Below are positions 27,941-40,476 of a stretch of DNA of 53,609 nt, piece by piece. Below the pieces are notes generated by a model. The model saw nothing but the letters and a program-made list of their open reading frames with translations, searched no databases and was not told the origin of the DNA. The position numbers and the translations under genes were made by a program. Within the stretch, counting starts at the first letter, position 1; each line of letters starts with the position of its first letter. Origin of the DNA: Exiguobacterium sp. s146 (lineage in GTDB: Bacteria > Bacillota > Bacilli > Exiguobacteriales > Exiguobacteriaceae); NCBI RefSeq assembly GCF_018618415.1, contig NZ_JACSMA010000007.1:1-53609 (forward strand). The letters are read 5' to 3'.

Positions 27941-30019
27941 ATGGCAAGAGAATTCTCCCTAAAGAATACTCGTAATATCGGGATCATGGCTCACATCGAT
28001 GCCGGTAAAACGACAACAACTGAACGTATTCTTTATTACACAGGTCGTATCCACAAAATTGGTGAAACTCATGAAGGAGCTTCACAAATGGACTGGATGG
28101 AGCAGGAGCAAGAGCGTGGAATCACGATCACTTCTGCTGCGACAACTGCACAGTGGAATGGCCACCGTGTAAACATCATCGATACACCTGGACACGTAGA
28201 CTTCACAGTTGAAGTTGAACGTTCACTCCGTGTACTTGATGGCGCAGTTGCAGTACTTGACGCACAGTCAGGTGTTGAACCACAAACAGAAACTGTATGG
28301 CGTCAAGCGACGACTTACGGTGTTCCACGTGTCGTATTCGTCAACAAGATGGATAAGATTGGTGCGGACTTCTTGTACTCGGTGAAAACACTTCACGAGC
28401 GTCTTCAAGCAAATGCACACCCAATCCAACTTCCAATCGGTGCGGAAGACGAATTCAAAGGAATCGTCGACCTCGTCGAAATGAAGACGTACATGTACTC
28501 GAATGACCTCGGTACTGACATCGAAGTAATCGATGGCTTCCCAGCTGACATGGCTGACCAAGCTGAAGAACTTCGCGGTCAATTGATCGAAGCGGTCGCG
28601 GACTACAACGAAGAGTTGATGATGAAATACCTCGAAGGCGAAGAGATCTCAATCGAAGAACTCAAAGCTGGTATTCGTAAAGCAACACTCAGCGTAGAAT
28701 TCTACCCTGTACTCGTTGGTTCTGCCTTCAAAAACAAAGGTGTTCAATTGATGTTGGACGCTGTTGTTGATTACCTCCCGTCACCAGTTGACGTTGAGTC
28801 AATCAAAGGGGTTAACCTCGACACAGAGGAAGAAATCACGCGTGAGCCTTCTGACGACGCTCCGTTCTCGGCACTTGCGTTCAAAGTCATGACGGATCCT
28901 TACGTCGGTAAATTGACGTTCTTCCGCGTGTACTCTGGTACAGCACAAGCTGGTTCGTACGTGAAGAACTCGACTAAAGGGAAGCGTGAGCGTCTCGGTC
29001 GTATCCTTCAAATGCACGCGAACAGCCGTGAAGAAATCCCAATGGTATACGCTGGTGACATCGCCGCTGCCGTTGGTCTTAAAGATACTACGACTGGTGA
29101 TACGCTTTGCTCAGAGAAAGACAACGTCGTTCTCGAGTCAATGACATTCCCAGAACCAGTTATCTCGGTCGCAATCGAGCCTAAATCGAAAGCTGACCAA
29201 GACAAGATGGGTCAAGCCCTCGCGAAACTCGCAGAAGAGGATCCAACTTTCCGCACTGAAACAAACCAAGAGACTGGTCAAACGATCATCTCTGGTATGG
29301 GTGAGCTTCACCTTGATATCCTCGTTGACCGTATGCGTCGCGAATTCAAAGTAGAAGCTAACGTTGGTGCACCACAAGTTGCTTACCGTGAGACAATCCG
29401 TGGCGCTGCGAAGATCGATTCGAAATTCGTGCGTCAATCAGGTGGACGCGGTCAGTACGGTCACGTTGTCGTAGAATTCGAGCCGAACGAAGAAGGCGCT
29501 GGATTCGCATTCGAGAACAAAATCGTCGGTGGTGTTGTACCACGTGAATACGTCCCAGCTGTTCAGAACGGGATTGAAGAAGCTCTCGAAAACGGTATCC
29601 TTGCTGGTTACCCAGTAGTTGACGTTAAAGCTGCCCTCGTCTTCGGATCGTACCACGATGTCGACTCGAACGAGATGGCGTTTAAAGTTGCTGCTTCGAT
29701 GGCGGTTAAACAACTTAAGGATCAAGCGAAAGCTGTTATCCTTGAGCCAATGATGCGTGTTGAAGTTGTCATCCCAGAAGAATACTTGGGAGACATCATG
29801 GGTGACGTCACGTCACGCCGTGGACGCGTAGAAGGTATGGAAGCGCGCGGTAACGCTCAAGTCGTTAAAGCAATGGTTCCACTTTCAGAAATGTTTGGAT
29901 ATGCGACATCGCTTCGTTCACGTACGCAAGGACGCGGAACGTACTCGATGCACTTCGATCACTACGAAGAAGTACCGAAGTCAATCGCAGAAGAAATCAT
30001 CAAAAAAGCGAACGGCTAA
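27941..30019 (+). CDS. fusA: Elongation factor G
   Basis: 692-residue translocase GTPase. G1 is AHIDAGKTT (17-25), G3 DTPGHVDF, G4 NKMDK. Domain IV carries [20 protein letters not shown] and the C-terminal domain V ends at [18 protein letters not shown] 27941 follows GGAAGGAGAA; the frame stays open upstream over the intergenic hairpin, and homologs begin at MAREFSL. Confidence 0.98.
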   Translation: MAREFSLKNTRNIGIMAHIDAGKTTTTERILYYTGRIHKIGETHEGASQMDWMEQEQERGITITSAATTAQWNGHRVNIIDTPGHVDFTVEVERSLRVLDGAVAVLDAQSGVEPQTETVWRQATTYGVPRVVFVNKMDKIGADFLYSVKTLHERLQANAHPIQLPIGAEDEFKGIVDLVEMKTYMYSNDLGTDIEVIDGFPADMADQAEELRGQLIEAVADYNEELMMKYLEGEEISIEELKAGIRKATLSVEFYPVLVGSAFKNKGVQLMLDAVVDYLPSPVDVESIKGVNLDTEEEITREPSDDAPFSALAFKVMTDPYVGKLTFFRVYSGTAQAGSYVKNSTKGKRERLGRILQMHANSREEIPMVYAGDIAAAVGLKDTTTGDTLCSEKDNVVLESMTFPEPVISVAIEPKSKADQDKMGQALAKLAEEDPTFRTETNQETGQTIISGMGELHLDILVDRMRREFKVEANVGAPQVAYRETIRGAAKIDSKFVRQSGGRGQYGHVVVEFEPNEEGAGFAFENKIVGGVVPREYVPAVQNGIEEALENGILAGYPVVDVKAALVFGSYHDVDSNEMAFKVAASMAVKQLKDQAKAVILEPMMRVEVVIPEEYLGDIMGDVTSRRGRVEGMEARGNAQVVKAMVPLSEMFGYATSLRSRTQGRGTYSMHFDHYEEVPKSIAEEIIKKANG

Positions 30020-30056
30020 TAACGGTTGTAACGCTTAATTGATTGTTGTAAGCTAA

Positions 30057-30090
30057 GGAGGACGTATGTTAAAAGTAGCCTACGTCTTCC
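30057..30090 (+). other. Hairpin between fusA and tuf
   Basis: GGAGGACGTA and TACGTCTTCC form a 10-pair stem (one G-U) with a 14-base loop. The 5' arm contains the ribosome site of the small ORF below. No T-tract follows. A candidate control element for EF-Tu expression or an mRNA processing site. Confidence 0.5.
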
Positions 30091-30101
30091 TAGTTAAATA
30101 A
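30066..30101 (+). CDS. Possible 11-residue leader ORF upstream of tuf
   Basis: [14 protein letters not shown] stop. A perfect AAGGAGG (30055-30061) lies 4 bases before the ATG, slightly close. It ends 32 bases before the tuf start. The ORF and its ribosome site lie in the hairpin described above. Conservation is unknown. Confidence 0.35.
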   Translation: MLKVAYVFLVK

Positions 30102-30133
30102 AAACTAATTGTCTAATAGAGGAGGAATCTAGA

Positions 30134-31321
<1,188 letters not shown>

Positions 31322-31343
31322 TCGATTGATTCACTGACCTTTC

Positions 31344-31374
31344 AAGCAGTCCGCATTTTGCGGGCTGCTTTTTT
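31344..31374 (+). terminator. Intrinsic terminator after tuf
   Basis: AAGCAGTCCGC and GCGGGCTGCTT form an 11-pair stem (one wobble), ATTTT loop, followed by TTTT. Ends the str operon. Confidence 0.92.
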
Positions 31375-31390
31375 GTTTTATCGCGAGACG

Positions 31391-31399
31391 TGGTAAGAT
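31391..31399 (+). promoter_or_regulatory. Possible extended -10 promoter for the nucleotidyltransferase-like gene
   Basis: TGGTAAGAT is a TGn-extended -10. The upstream -35 region is the T-run of the tuf terminator (TTGTTT at 31373). The predicted start is about 25 bases before the gene. Confidence 0.4.
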
Positions 31400-31431
31400 G
31401 GGACATATGTTATAGGGAAGGGGTGACGAGG

Positions 31432-31941
31432 ATGGAAAAGCAAGTCGAGACGTTATGCCGCTTGAACGGGATTGCCTGCCGGTTCGGTGGGTCGACGTTA
31501 CTGAAGCATCATGGACTCATCGAGACGACGAATGACTTGGATGTATTCGTGGAGCCGGATCAATTCGAACGATTGGATCAAGTGTTGAGCCGGGTCGGCG
31601 ACAAAGTCGAAACGGCACCACATGCCGACTACATGACGACGTACTTTAGTGAGTATACGTTTGAAGGGGGCGACATCGATGTGATGGCCAGTTTCCGGAT
31701 GAAATGCACGGATGGGATTTATACGCATCCCTACATTGAACCGATCGGCAGTTGGATGCGACTCGAAGAGTGGATCGTGCTCTATACGGTCATCGGTCGG
31801 GAAGACAAGCTTCATCGACTGGCCGAATATTTTGAGACGCATGATCTCGATGAAAAAGTCGTCCAAACTTGCCTTAAACGAGCCCCAGCCTCGGTTGTTG
31901 AAGCCGTCACGGAACGCTTTGGAATGTATATGAAACGCTAG
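31432..31941 (+). CDS. Nucleotidyltransferase-fold protein, function unknown
   Basis: 169 residues with features of the DNA polymerase beta-like nucleotidyltransferase superfamily: a G-G-S loop (FGGSTLLKHHG, residues 18-28), the metal-binding pair in TTNDLDVFV (D35, D37), and a likely third acid in GGDIDVMA (D81/D83). The remainder looks helical and has no second recognisable domain. I cannot name a substrate; small nucleotidyltransferases include toxin-antitoxin MNT proteins and aminoglycoside-modifying enzymes. ATG 31432 is 8 bases after AAGGGG. Codon use (CGG, ATT, TTG) is unlike the ribosomal genes on either side, and its position between str and S10 operons is atypical. Confidence 0.6.
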   Translation: MEKQVETLCRLNGIACRFGGSTLLKHHGLIETTNDLDVFVEPDQFERLDQVLSRVGDKVETAPHADYMTTYFSEYTFEGGDIDVMASFRMKCTDGIYTHPYIEPIGSWMRLEEWIVLYTVIGREDKLHRLAEYFETHDLDEKVVQTCLKRAPASVVEAVTERFGMYMKR

Positions 31942-31998
31942 GTCGAGTTGGCACGGCGATTCTTGAATGAAATAGTTCAACAAAAGAAGGAAAAGAGC

Positions 31999-32027
31999 TT
32001 GCAAAAGGGTTCAAATCTTGTTACATT
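31999..32027 (+). promoter_or_regulatory. S10 operon upstream promoter P1
   Basis: TTGCAA, 17 bases, TACATT. Lies in the 378-base gap between the nucleotidyltransferase gene and rpsJ. Confidence 0.6.
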
Positions 32028-32079
32028 AGTGAACGTTGAACAACTCATCAGACATCCGGCACGATTTAAAAATCAAATC

Positions 32080-32108
32080 TTGCATTTCATATGTAGATTC
32101 GATATAAT
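32080..32108 (+). promoter_or_regulatory. S10 operon main promoter P2
   Basis: TTGCAT, 17 bases, consensus TATAAT. Predicted start near 32115, at the base of the leader hairpin, giving a leader of about 205 bases. Confidence 0.85.
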
Positions 32109-32114
32109 GATTAA

Positions 32115-32628
<514 letters not shown>

Positions 32629-32689
32629 TTCTTCATATAGTAGATACTAGCCAGAAGAGACAATAATTATTAAACAGGAGGTGTATCTC

Positions 32690-33316
32690 ATGGCTAAAGG
32701 AATCTTAGGAACAAAACTTGGTATGACTCAAATCTTCAACGAAGCAGGCGAAGTCGTACCAGTAACAGTAGTTGCTGTCGAAGGAAACGTCGTTCTTCAA
32801 CTTAAAACAGTTGAAACAGACGGTTACGAAGCAGTTCAACTCGGTTTCGGCGACATCAAAGAATCACGTCAAAACAAACCATCAAAAGGTCACGCTGCGA
32901 AAGCAAGTGCGACACCTAAGCGCTTCATCAAAGAGATTCGTACTTCAGTAGAAGGATACGAAATCGGTCAAGAGATCAAGGCGGACATTTTCGCTGCAGG
33001 TGAATTAGTAGACGTAACAGGTACATCGAAAGGTAAAGGATTCCAAGGTGCGATCAAGCGTCACGGACAATCACGTGGACCAATGGCTCACGGTTCGCGC
33101 TACCACCGTCGTCCTGGTTCGATGGGTCCTGTAGCTCCTAACCGCGTATTTAAAGGGAAGCTTCTTCCTGGTCAAATGGGTGGCGAGCGTAAAACGATTC
33201 AAAACCTTGAAGTTGTCAAAGTTGACGTGGAACGCGGCCTTGTACTCGTTAAAGGCGCAATCCCGGGCGCTCGCAAGTCGAACGTCATCATCAAAACAGC
33301 CGTAAAGGGTAACTAA
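32690..33316 (+). CDS. rplC: 50S ribosomal protein L3
   Basis: 208-residue early-assembly protein near the peptidyl transferase centre. Starts [20 protein letters not shown]; the long internal loop with [20 protein letters not shown] and YHRRPGSMG reaches the catalytic centre. ATG 32690 follows CAGGAGGTG; GTG 32681 is part of that ribosome site. Confidence 0.98.
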   Translation: MAKGILGTKLGMTQIFNEAGEVVPVTVVAVEGNVVLQLKTVETDGYEAVQLGFGDIKESRQNKPSKGHAAKASATPKRFIKEIRTSVEGYEIGQEIKADIFAAGELVDVTGTSKGKGFQGAIKRHGQSRGPMAHGSRYHRRPGSMGPVAPNRVFKGKLLPGQMGGERKTIQNLEVVKVDVERGLVLVKGAIPGARKSNVIIKTAVKGN

Positions 33317-33344
33317 TTAACTGCACGGAAAGGAGGAATTACGA

Positions 33345-33968
33345 ATGCCTAAAGTAGCTTTGCTTAACCAAACAGGTTCACAAGTTGGCGAAATCGAATT
33401 GGCAGAAGCCATCTTCGGTATCGAGCCAAACGACTCAGTACTTTATGACGCGATCGTTATGCAACAAGCATCACGCCGTCAAGGTACTCACGATACGAAA
33501 GGTCGCTCGGAAGTACGCGGTGGCGGCCGTAAACCATGGAAACAAAAGGGAACTGGTCGTGCGCGCCAAGGTTCTATCCGCTCACCACAATGGGTTGGTG
33601 GTGGTACAGTCTTCGGTCCAACACCACGTTCATACTCTTACAAGCTTCCTAAGAAAGTTCGTCGTTTAGCACTTCTCTCGGCGCTCTCGTCGAAAGTGAA
33701 AAACAACGAGATGATCGTCCTCGAAGGCCTTGCTTTCGATGCACCAAAAACAAAAGACATGACAGCTGTATTGAACAGCTTGTCAGTAGAACGTAAGGCT
33801 CTTGTAGTCACAGCGGACTACAATGAGACTATCGCTCTCGCAGCTCGTAACATCCCAGGAGTGACTGTGATCGAGGCAGCAGGCGTTAACGTTCTTGACC
33901 TCGTTGCTAACGACAAAGTCATCTTCACTAAAGATGCGGTTGCGAAGGTAGAGGAGGTGCTTGCATAA
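33345..33968 (+). CDS. rplD: 50S ribosomal protein L4
   Basis: 207 residues. The extended loop lining the exit tunnel is present ([20 protein letters not shown] and [12 protein letters not shown]), where macrolide-resistance changes occur in other species; no odd residue is obvious. The known or inferred autorepressor of the S10 operon. The stop overlaps the rplW start (TAATG). Confidence 0.98.
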   Translation: MPKVALLNQTGSQVGEIELAEAIFGIEPNDSVLYDAIVMQQASRRQGTHDTKGRSEVRGGGRKPWKQKGTGRARQGSIRSPQWVGGGTVFGPTPRSYSYKLPKKVRRLALLSALSSKVKNNEMIVLEGLAFDAPKTKDMTAVLNSLSVERKALVVTADYNETIALAARNIPGVTVIEAAGVNVLDLVANDKVIFTKDAVAKVEEVLA

Positions 33969-34249
33969 TGGCTCAAGCATACGATATCATCAAACGTCCT
34001 ATCATCACTGAGCGTTCTGTTAGCCTCATGGAAGCTAACAAATACGTTTTCGAGATCGACGTTAAAGCGACTAAATCGCAAGTGAAGTACGCTATCGAAA
34101 CAATCTTCAATGTGAAAGTTGCTTCGGTAAACACAATGAACATGAAACCGAAAGCGAAACGTGTCGGTCGTCACTCTGGTTACACAGCTCGTCGTAAAAA
34201 AGCGATCGTAACCCTTGCTGAAGGCAACACAATCGACTTCCTCGGTTAA
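33968..34249 (+). CDS. rplW: 50S ribosomal protein L23
   Basis: 93-residue protein at the tunnel exit, the docking site for trigger factor and SRP. Has [16 protein letters not shown] and the basic [20 protein letters not shown] loop. The start shares its A with the rplD stop and uses the site AGAGGAGGTG inside rplD, so translation is probably coupled. Confidence 0.98.
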   Translation: MAQAYDIIKRPIITERSVSLMEANKYVFEIDVKATKSQVKYAIETIFNVKVASVNTMNMKPKAKRVGRHSGYTARRKKAIVTLAEGNTIDFLG

Positions 34250-34283
34250 GTTACTACCTTAGAAGAAAAGGAGGGAATCCTCG

Positions 34284-35114
<831 letters not shown>

Positions 35115-35121
35115 TTACTAC

Positions 35122-35161
35122 ATGATTCTCGGGCGGTTCGAAAGGGCCGTTCCCGAATCAT
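35122..35161 (+). other. Hairpin between rplB and rpsS
   Basis: ATGATTC, CGGG and CGG on the 5' side pair with CCG, CCCG and GAATCAT on the 3' side, with two small bulges and a 10-base loop. It fills most of the 66-base gap. No T-tract. Possibly a processing or pause site; nothing here shows which. Confidence 0.5.
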
Positions 35162-35180
35162 TCCAAAGGGAGGTTCTATC

Positions 35181-35456
35181 ATGGGTCGCAGCTTGAAAAA
35201 AGGTCCATTCGCAGATCACCATTTGCTCGCTAAAGTTGACAAACTTAACGAATCTGGTGAGAAGCAAGTCATCAAAACTTGGTCACGTCGCTCGACAATC
35301 TTCCCAGAATTCATGGGTCACACGTTCGGTGTACACGATGGTCGTAAACACGTACCAGTATTCGTGACAGAAGACATGGTCGGTCACAAACTTGGTGAAT
35401 TCGCTCCAACACGCACGTACAAAGGTCACGGATCAGACAAGAAAACGAAACGGTAA
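35181..35456 (+). CDS. rpsS: 30S ribosomal protein S19
   Basis: 91-residue 30S head protein that forms a complex with S13. Starts [18 protein letters not shown]; contains [20 protein letters not shown] and [16 protein letters not shown]. Site CAAAGGGAGG. Confidence 0.98.
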   Translation: MGRSLKKGPFADHHLLAKVDKLNESGEKQVIKTWSRRSTIFPEFMGHTFGVHDGRKHVPVFVTEDMVGHKLGEFAPTRTYKGHGSDKKTKR

Positions 35457-35476
35457 TTTGAGGGGAGGTCAAATCC

Positions 35477-35809
35477 ATGCAAGCTAAAGCATCAGCTAAT
35501 ATGGTCCGTCTTGCTCCTCGCAAAGCACGTCTCGTTGTAGACTTAATTCGCGGGAAACAAGTCGGCGAAGCGCTCTCTGTCCTTGCTCACACGAACAAGG
35601 CAGCGTCGCCAATCGTTGAGAAAGTATTGAAGTCAGCGATTGCAAACGCAGAGCACAACTACGATATGAATATTGAGAACCTTGTGGTGTCGGAAATCTT
35701 CGTCAACGAAGGTCCAACACTCAAACGCTTCCGCCCACGTGCGATGGGTCGCGCAAGCCGCATTAACAAACGCACAAGCCACATCCACATCGTGGTAACT
35801 GAGAAATAA
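35477..35809 (+). CDS. rplV: 50S ribosomal protein L22
   Basis: 110 residues, slightly shorter at the C-terminus than B. subtilis. Signature [20 protein letters not shown], and the tunnel hairpin [20 protein letters not shown], an erythromycin-relevant loop, is intact. Site AGGGGAGG. Confidence 0.97.
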   Translation: MQAKASANMVRLAPRKARLVVDLIRGKQVGEALSVLAHTNKAASPIVEKVLKSAIANAEHNYDMNIENLVVSEIFVNEGPTLKRFRPRAMGRASRINKRTSHIHIVVTEK

Positions 35810-35822
35810 GGAGGGATATGTA

Positions 35823-36482
35823 GTGGGTCAAAAGGTAAATCCGCACGGTCTTCGCGTTGGTATTATCAAAGACTGGGATTCGCGTTGGTACGCTGAGAAA
35901 GACTACGCAGATCTCCTTCATGAAGACTTCGTTATTCGTGAATACATCGAAAACAAAATGAAGGATGCTAGTGTTTCTAAAGTAGAAATCGAACGCGCTG
36001 CAAATCGCGTAAACATTTCACTTCACACTGCGAAACCAGGTATGGTTATCGGTAAAGGTGGTTCGGAAATCGAATCACTCCGTAAAAACATCATCAAGCT
36101 TGCTGAAGGCAAACGTGTTCACATCAACGTTGTTGAAGTGAAAAACGCGGACGCTGTCGCTAAACTTGTTGCTGAAAACATCGCTCGTCAATTGGAAGGC
36201 CGTGTGTCATTCCGTCGTGCAATGAAACAATCAATCCAACGTTCGATGCGCACTGGCATCAAAGGGATCAAAACAGAAGTTTCTGGTCGTCTTGGTGGCG
36301 CTGATATCGCTCGTTCAGAGAAGTACTCGGAAGGAACAGTTCCACTTCACACACTCCGTGCCGACATCGACTACGGAACAGCTGAAGCAGACACAACTTA
36401 CGGTAAAATCGGAATTAAAGTCTGGTTGTACCATGGTGAAGTTCTTCCAACAAAAAACAACACAGCTAAAAACGCTGAATAA
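35823..36482 (+). CDS. rpsC: 30S ribosomal protein S3
   Basis: 219-residue mRNA-entry protein. Starts [20 protein letters not shown]; the KH domain shows [18 protein letters not shown]; the C-terminal domain has [21 protein letters not shown] start behind AAGGAGGGA. Confidence 0.98.
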   Translation: MGQKVNPHGLRVGIIKDWDSRWYAEKDYADLLHEDFVIREYIENKMKDASVSKVEIERAANRVNISLHTAKPGMVIGKGGSEIESLRKNIIKLAEGKRVHINVVEVKNADAVAKLVAENIARQLEGRVSFRRAMKQSIQRSMRTGIKGIKTEVSGRLGGADIARSEKYSEGTVPLHTLRADIDYGTAEADTTYGKIGIKVWLYHGEVLPTKNNTAKNAE

Positions 36483-36514
36483 TAAACACTCTTTCAGGAA
36501 GGAGGCAACACACT

Positions 36515-36952
36515 ATGTTGTTACCTAAACGCGTGAAATATCGTCGTGTACACCGTGGTAAAATGCGCGGAAATGCAAAACGCGGCACAACAGTACATTT
36601 CGGTGAATTCGGTCTCCAATCGCTCGAAGCGAGCTGGATCACAAACCGTCAAATCGAATCAGCACGTATCGCAATGACACGTTATATGAAACGTGGTGGT
36701 AAAGTGTGGATCAAGATCTTCCCACACAAACCATACACGAAAAAGCCTCTCGAAGTCCGAATGGGTTCGGGTAAAGGTGCTCCAGAAGGCTGGGTAGCTG
36801 TAGTTAAGCCTGGCAAAGTTATGTTTGAAATCGCGGGTGTATCTGAGGAAGTAGCACGTGAGGCGCTTCGTCTTGCTGCACACAAACTTCCAGTTAAATG
36901 TAAGTTCGTGAAACGTGAAGAAAATGGTGGTGATACGAATGAAAGCAACTGA
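36515..36952 (+). CDS. rplP: 50S ribosomal protein L16
   Basis: 145 residues, contacts A-site tRNA. Starts [20 protein letters not shown], with [19 protein letters not shown] and [19 protein letters not shown]. Overlaps rpmC by 14 bases. Site AGGAAGGAGG. Confidence 0.98.
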   Translation: MLLPKRVKYRRVHRGKMRGNAKRGTTVHFGEFGLQSLEASWITNRQIESARIAMTRYMKRGGKVWIKIFPHKPYTKKPLEVRMGSGKGAPEGWVAVVKPGKVMFEIAGVSEEVAREALRLAAHKLPVKCKFVKREENGGDTNESN

Positions 36953-37142
36953 TCTCCGTCAATCAACAACTGAAGAGCTCAACGGTAAAGTAGGCGAGTG
37001 GAAGGAAGAACTCTTTAACCTTCGTTTCCAATTGGCTACAGGTCAGCTTGAGAATCCTGCTCGTATCCGTGAAGTACGCAAGTCGATTGCGCGTGCTAAA
37101 ACGATTCTTCGTGAACGCGAACTCGGCATCAACAACGGCTAA
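36939..37142 (+). CDS. rpmC: 50S ribosomal protein L29
   Basis: 67-residue two-helix protein at the tunnel exit, neighbour of L23. Starts [19 protein letters not shown] and has [23 protein letters not shown] 36939 lies within rplP, with GGTGGTGA ahead; earlier in-frame codons are internal to rplP. Confidence 0.96.
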   Translation: MKATDLRQSTTEELNGKVGEWKEELFNLRFQLATGQLENPARIREVRKSIARAKTILRERELGINNG

Positions 37143-37175
37143 TCTAATCGGATTCTTTAAGAGGAGGTAACACTC

Positions 37176-37436
37176 ATGGAACGCAATAAGCGTAAAGTAC
37201 TCACTGGACGCGTCGTGTCTGACAAAATGGACAAAACGATCGTCGTTGCAGTTGAAACAAAAGTACGTCATAAGCTTTATGGCAAACGTGTAAACTACAC
37301 GAAGAAATTTAAAGCGCACGATGAGAACAATGTCGCTAAAATCGGCGATGTCGTACGCATCGCGGAAACACGTCCGCTTTCTAAAGACAAACGTTTCCGT
37401 CTCGTAACAGTGGTAGAAGAGTCAGTAATCATCTAA
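37176..37436 (+). CDS. rpsQ: 30S ribosomal protein S17
   Basis: 86-residue OB-fold primary binder of 16S rRNA. Has [17 protein letters not shown], the [18 protein letters not shown] loop and [18 protein letters not shown]. Site AAGAGGAGG. The 43-base gap after it has a small hairpin CGGAT/ATCCG whose end touches the rplN ribosome site. Confidence 0.98.
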   Translation: MERNKRKVLTGRVVSDKMDKTIVVAVETKVRHKLYGKRVNYTKKFKAHDENNVAKIGDVVRIAETRPLSKDKRFRLVTVVEESVII

Positions 37437-37479
37437 TAACAGTTCGGATCTATAAACATCCGGAGGGAGGTACACTCGC

Positions 37480-37848
37480 ATGATTCAACAAGAATCTCGC
37501 TTGAAAGTAGCAGACAACTCTGGCGCGCGTGAACTGTTGACAATTAAAGTCCTCGGTGGTTCAGGTCGTAAGACTGCCAACATCGGTGACATTATCGTCG
37601 CAACGGTAAAACAAGCAACACCAGGTGGCGTTGTTAAAAAAGGTGACGTTGTCAGAGCAGTTGTCGTTCGTACAAAACGCGGCGCTCGTCGTAAAGATGG
37701 TTCGTACATCCGTTTCGATGAGAACGCAGCAGTCATCATCAAAGATGACAAGAGCCCACGCGGCACTCGGATCTTCGGGCCAGTTGCACGTGAACTTCGT
37801 GAAAAAGAATTCATGAAGATCGTTTCGTTGGCACCGGAAGTACTTTAA
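37480..37848 (+). CDS. rplN: 50S ribosomal protein L14
   Basis: 122 residues; forms bridge B8 with 16S rRNA and binds the silencing factor RsfS. Starts [20 protein letters not shown]; contains [20 protein letters not shown] and [14 protein letters not shown]. Site CCGGAGGGAGG. Confidence 0.98.
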   Translation: MIQQESRLKVADNSGARELLTIKVLGGSGRKTANIGDIIVATVKQATPGGVVKKGDVVRAVVVRTKRGARRKDGSYIRFDENAAVIIKDDKSPRGTRIFGPVARELREKEFMKIVSLAPEVL

Positions 37849-37885
37849 TTTCCAATTTCAATCCTATAAGGAGGTGCGCAAAACG

Positions 37886-38194
37886 ATGCATGTTAAAAAA
37901 GGCGATACAGTCCAGGTAATGTCTGGTAAAGATAAAGGCAAGCAAGGGGTTATCCTCAAAGCTATGCCAAGCAAGAACCGCGTAGTCGTAGAAGGTATCA
38001 ACGTGATTAAAAAACACTCGAAACCATCACAAGCGAATCCACAAGGCGGTATCCTTGAAATCGAAGCACCAATTCACGTCTCGAACGTCATGCCACTCGA
38101 CCCTAAAACGGGCAAACCAACTCGCGTTGGTTTCAAAGTAGTCGATGGTAAAAAAGTTCGTGTCGCGAAATCGGGCGAAGTACTCGATAAATAA
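37886..38194 (+). CDS. rplX: 50S ribosomal protein L24
   Basis: 102-residue assembly-initiator protein with a KOW motif near the N-terminus ([20 protein letters not shown]) and [21 protein letters not shown] 37886 follows AAGGAGGTG; GTG 37874 lies inside that site and is rejected. Confidence 0.97.
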   Translation: MHVKKGDTVQVMSGKDKGKQGVILKAMPSKNRVVVEGINVIKKHSKPSQANPQGGILEIEAPIHVSNVMPLDPKTGKPTRVGFKVVDGKKVRVAKSGEVLDK

Positions 38195-38226
38195 GAAGAA
38201 CGTGACGAAAGGAGGTCCATTCGACT

Positions 38227-38766
38227 ATGAACCGTTTGCAAGAGAAGTATAAAAGCGACATCGTGAAAGCGATGATGGATAAATTCAACTATGACTCAGT
38301 TATGCAAGTCCCACAGGTCGACAAGATCGTCATCAACATGGGTGTAGGTGACGCTGTTTCGAACTCGAAGGCGCTTGACATGGCAGTGGAAGAATTATCA
38401 ATTCTTTCTGGTCAAAAACCACTCGTAACGAAGGCTAAGAAATCAATCGCTGGTTTCAAACTTCGTGAAGGCATGCCAATCGGTGCGAAGGTTACTCTTC
38501 GTGGCGAGCGTATGTACGATTTCCTCGACAAATTGGTAACTGTTTCACTTCCACGTGTACGTGACTTCCGCGGTGTATCGAAGAAAGCATTCGACGGACG
38601 CGGTAACTACACGCTTGGTGTGAAAGAGCAACTTATTTTCCCTGAGATCGATTACGATAAAGTAACAAAAGTACGCGGTATGGACATCGTTGTTGTTACA
38701 ACAGCGAACACAGACGAAGAAGCTCGTGAATTGCTCACACTTCTCGGAATGCCATTCCAAAAATAA
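38227..38766 (+). CDS. rplE: 50S ribosomal protein L5
   Basis: 179-residue 5S rRNA-binding protein of the central protuberance. Contains [38 protein letters not shown] and [20 protein letters not shown]. Site AAAGGAGG. Confidence 0.98.
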   Translation: MNRLQEKYKSDIVKAMMDKFNYDSVMQVPQVDKIVINMGVGDAVSNSKALDMAVEELSILSGQKPLVTKAKKSIAGFKLREGMPIGAKVTLRGERMYDFLDKLVTVSLPRVRDFRGVSKKAFDGRGNYTLGVKEQLIFPEIDYDKVTKVRGMDIVVVTTANTDEEARELLTLLGMPFQK

Positions 38767-38786
38767 TCTAAAGGGAGGTCGACAAC

Positions 38787-39056
38787 ATGGCTAAAAAGTC
38801 AATGGTGAATCGCGAACAAAAACGCGAGAAACTCGTTGCCCAGTACGCTGAGAAACGTGCACAATTGAAAGCTGAAGGCGACTACATCGGACTCAGCAAA
38901 TTGCCACGTAACTCTTCACCTGTGCGTCTTCATAACCGTTGCCGCATCACAGGTCGTCCACATGGTTACATGGGTAAATTCGGGATCAGCCGTATCAAGT
39001 TCCGTGATCTTGCATACAAAGGTCAAATCCCTGGTGTTAAAAAAGCAAGTTGGTAA
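38787..39056 (+). CDS. rpsN: 30S ribosomal protein S14, zinc-independent long form
   Basis: 89 residues with a single cysteine, so it cannot form the four-cysteine zinc site of the 61-residue S14 that B. subtilis encodes here. The inserted segment (about residues 12-50, with ADEGDYIGL-type helix; here [20 protein letters not shown]) and the end [18 protein letters not shown] are typical of the C-minus type. It lies in the usual place between rplE and rpsH. In B. subtilis the long form is a separate, Zur-controlled paralogue. Confidence 0.96.
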   Translation: MAKKSMVNREQKREKLVAQYAEKRAQLKAEGDYIGLSKLPRNSSPVRLHNRCRITGRPHGYMGKFGISRIKFRDLAYKGQIPGVKKASW

Positions 39057-39087
39057 TCCACTAACAGTGTGAAAGGAGGTACATCGC

Positions 39088-39486
39088 ATGGTAATGACAG
39101 ACCCAATTGCAGATATGCTTACACGTATCCGTAACGCTAACATGGTTCGCCATGAAAAATTAGAGCTTCCAGCTTCTAATATCAAACGTGAGGTTGCAGA
39201 GATCCTCAAGCGTGAAGGTTTCATTCGCGATGTTGAATATATCGAGGACGCTAAGCAAGGTACACTTCGTTTGTTCCTTAAGTACGGAGCAAGCAACGAA
39301 CGTGTTATCACTGGTCTCAAACGCATTTCGAAACCAGGTCTTCGTGTATACGCAAAAGCAGATGAAGTACCAAAAGTACTCGGAGGACTCGGTATCGCAG
39401 TTCTTTCGACATCAAAAGGTCTTATGACTGATAAAGAAGCTCGCCAACAACAAGTCGGCGGCGAAGTGCTCGCCTACATCTGGTAA
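39088..39486 (+). CDS. rpsH: 30S ribosomal protein S8
   Basis: 132-residue central-domain organiser, autoregulator of the spc operon in E. coli. Starts [20 protein letters not shown] and has [16 protein letters not shown] 39088 matches homologs; a second ATG two codons later is possible. Site GAAAGGAGG. Confidence 0.98.
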   Translation: MVMTDPIADMLTRIRNANMVRHEKLELPASNIKREVAEILKREGFIRDVEYIEDAKQGTLRLFLKYGASNERVITGLKRISKPGLRVYAKADEVPKVLGGLGIAVLSTSKGLMTDKEARQQQVGGEVLAYIW

Positions 39487-39519
39487 GTCACTTTTCTAAC
39501 AAGAACGGAGGTGTAATCA

Positions 39520-40059
39520 ATGTCACGTATTGGTAAAAAACCAGTTACGATTCCAGCTGGCGTTACTGTATCGGTTGCAGAAGACAACACGGTCACAGTA
39601 AAAGGTGCTAAAGGTGAACTTTCGCTTTCAGCTAACCCAGCCTTGGAAATCAAAGTTGAAGAAAACGAATTGACTGTTGTTCGTCCGGATGACTCGAAAG
39701 AGAACCGTACGATCCACGGTACGACACGTGCCCTTATCGCTAACATGGTGGAAGGTGTGTCTAACGGATTCCAGAAAACACTTGAGATCTCAGGGGTTGG
39801 TTACCGTGCAGCTAAGCAAGGTAACAAACTCGTCCTCAGCCTCGGTTACTCGCACCCAATCGAGTACGTTGCTGAAGAAGGTATCGAGATCGAAGTTCCT
39901 TCAAACACGCAAATCATCGTTAAAGGGATTAACAAAGAGCGCGTCGGTCACGTTGCAGCTCAAATCCGCTCGTACCGTGCTCCAGAACCTTACAAAGGTA
40001 AAGGTGTTCGTTACTCTGATGAACGTATTCGCCGTAAAGAAGGTAAGACTGGTAAGTAA
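39520..40059 (+). CDS. rplF: 50S ribosomal protein L6
   Basis: 179-residue two-domain protein by the sarcin-ricin loop. Starts [17 protein letters not shown]; the C-terminal signature is [20 protein letters not shown]. Site ACGGAGGTG. Confidence 0.98.
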   Translation: MSRIGKKPVTIPAGVTVSVAEDNTVTVKGAKGELSLSANPALEIKVEENELTVVRPDDSKENRTIHGTTRALIANMVEGVSNGFQKTLEISGVGYRAAKQGNKLVLSLGYSHPIEYVAEEGIEIEVPSNTQIIVKGINKERVGHVAAQIRSYRAPEPYKGKGVRYSDERIRRKEGKTGK

Positions 40060-40093
40060 TTCGTCACGAAATGAACGGAAAGGAGTGGCATAA

Positions 40094-40456
40094 ATGATCA
40101 CAAAAGCAGACAAAAATGCAGTTCGTAAGAAACGTCATGCTCGTGTACGTCGTACGATCACGGGGACAGCAGCTCGTCCACGTTTGAACGTATTCCGCTC
40201 GAGCAAGCACATCTACGTTCAACTCATCGATGATGCAGCACAAACAACGCTTGTGTCAGCATCTTCGAAAGATAAAGCTCTCGATCTTACAAACGGCGGC
40301 AACGTTGAAGCAGCGAAAGCTGTTGGTAAACTTGCAGCTGAACGTGCACTCGAGAAAGGTATCGACACTGTTGTGTTCGACCGTGGTGGATACCTCTATC
40401 ATGGCCGCGTCAAAGCTGTTGCTGAAGCAGCTCGTGAAGCAGGTCTTAAATTCTAA
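40094..40456 (+). CDS. rplR: 50S ribosomal protein L18
   Basis: 120-residue 5S rRNA-binding protein. Has [34 protein letters not shown] and the end [20 protein letters not shown]. Site GGAAAGGAG. Confidence 0.98.
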   Translation: MITKADKNAVRKKRHARVRRTITGTAARPRLNVFRSSKHIYVQLIDDAAQTTLVSASSKDKALDLTNGGNVEAAKAVGKLAAERALEKGIDTVVFDRGGYLYHGRVKAVAEAAREAGLKF

Positions 40457-40476
40457 CAAAAAGGAGGGGACACTCG

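Noticed and set aside
30020-30060. Separate tuf promoter (TTGTAA-N17-TAAGCT)
   Set aside because: The -10 match is poor and tuf is well served by the str promoter.
31432-31941. Nucleotidyltransferase-like gene as an MNT-HEPN toxin-antitoxin pair
   Set aside because: No HEPN partner gene lies beside it; both neighbours are core operons.
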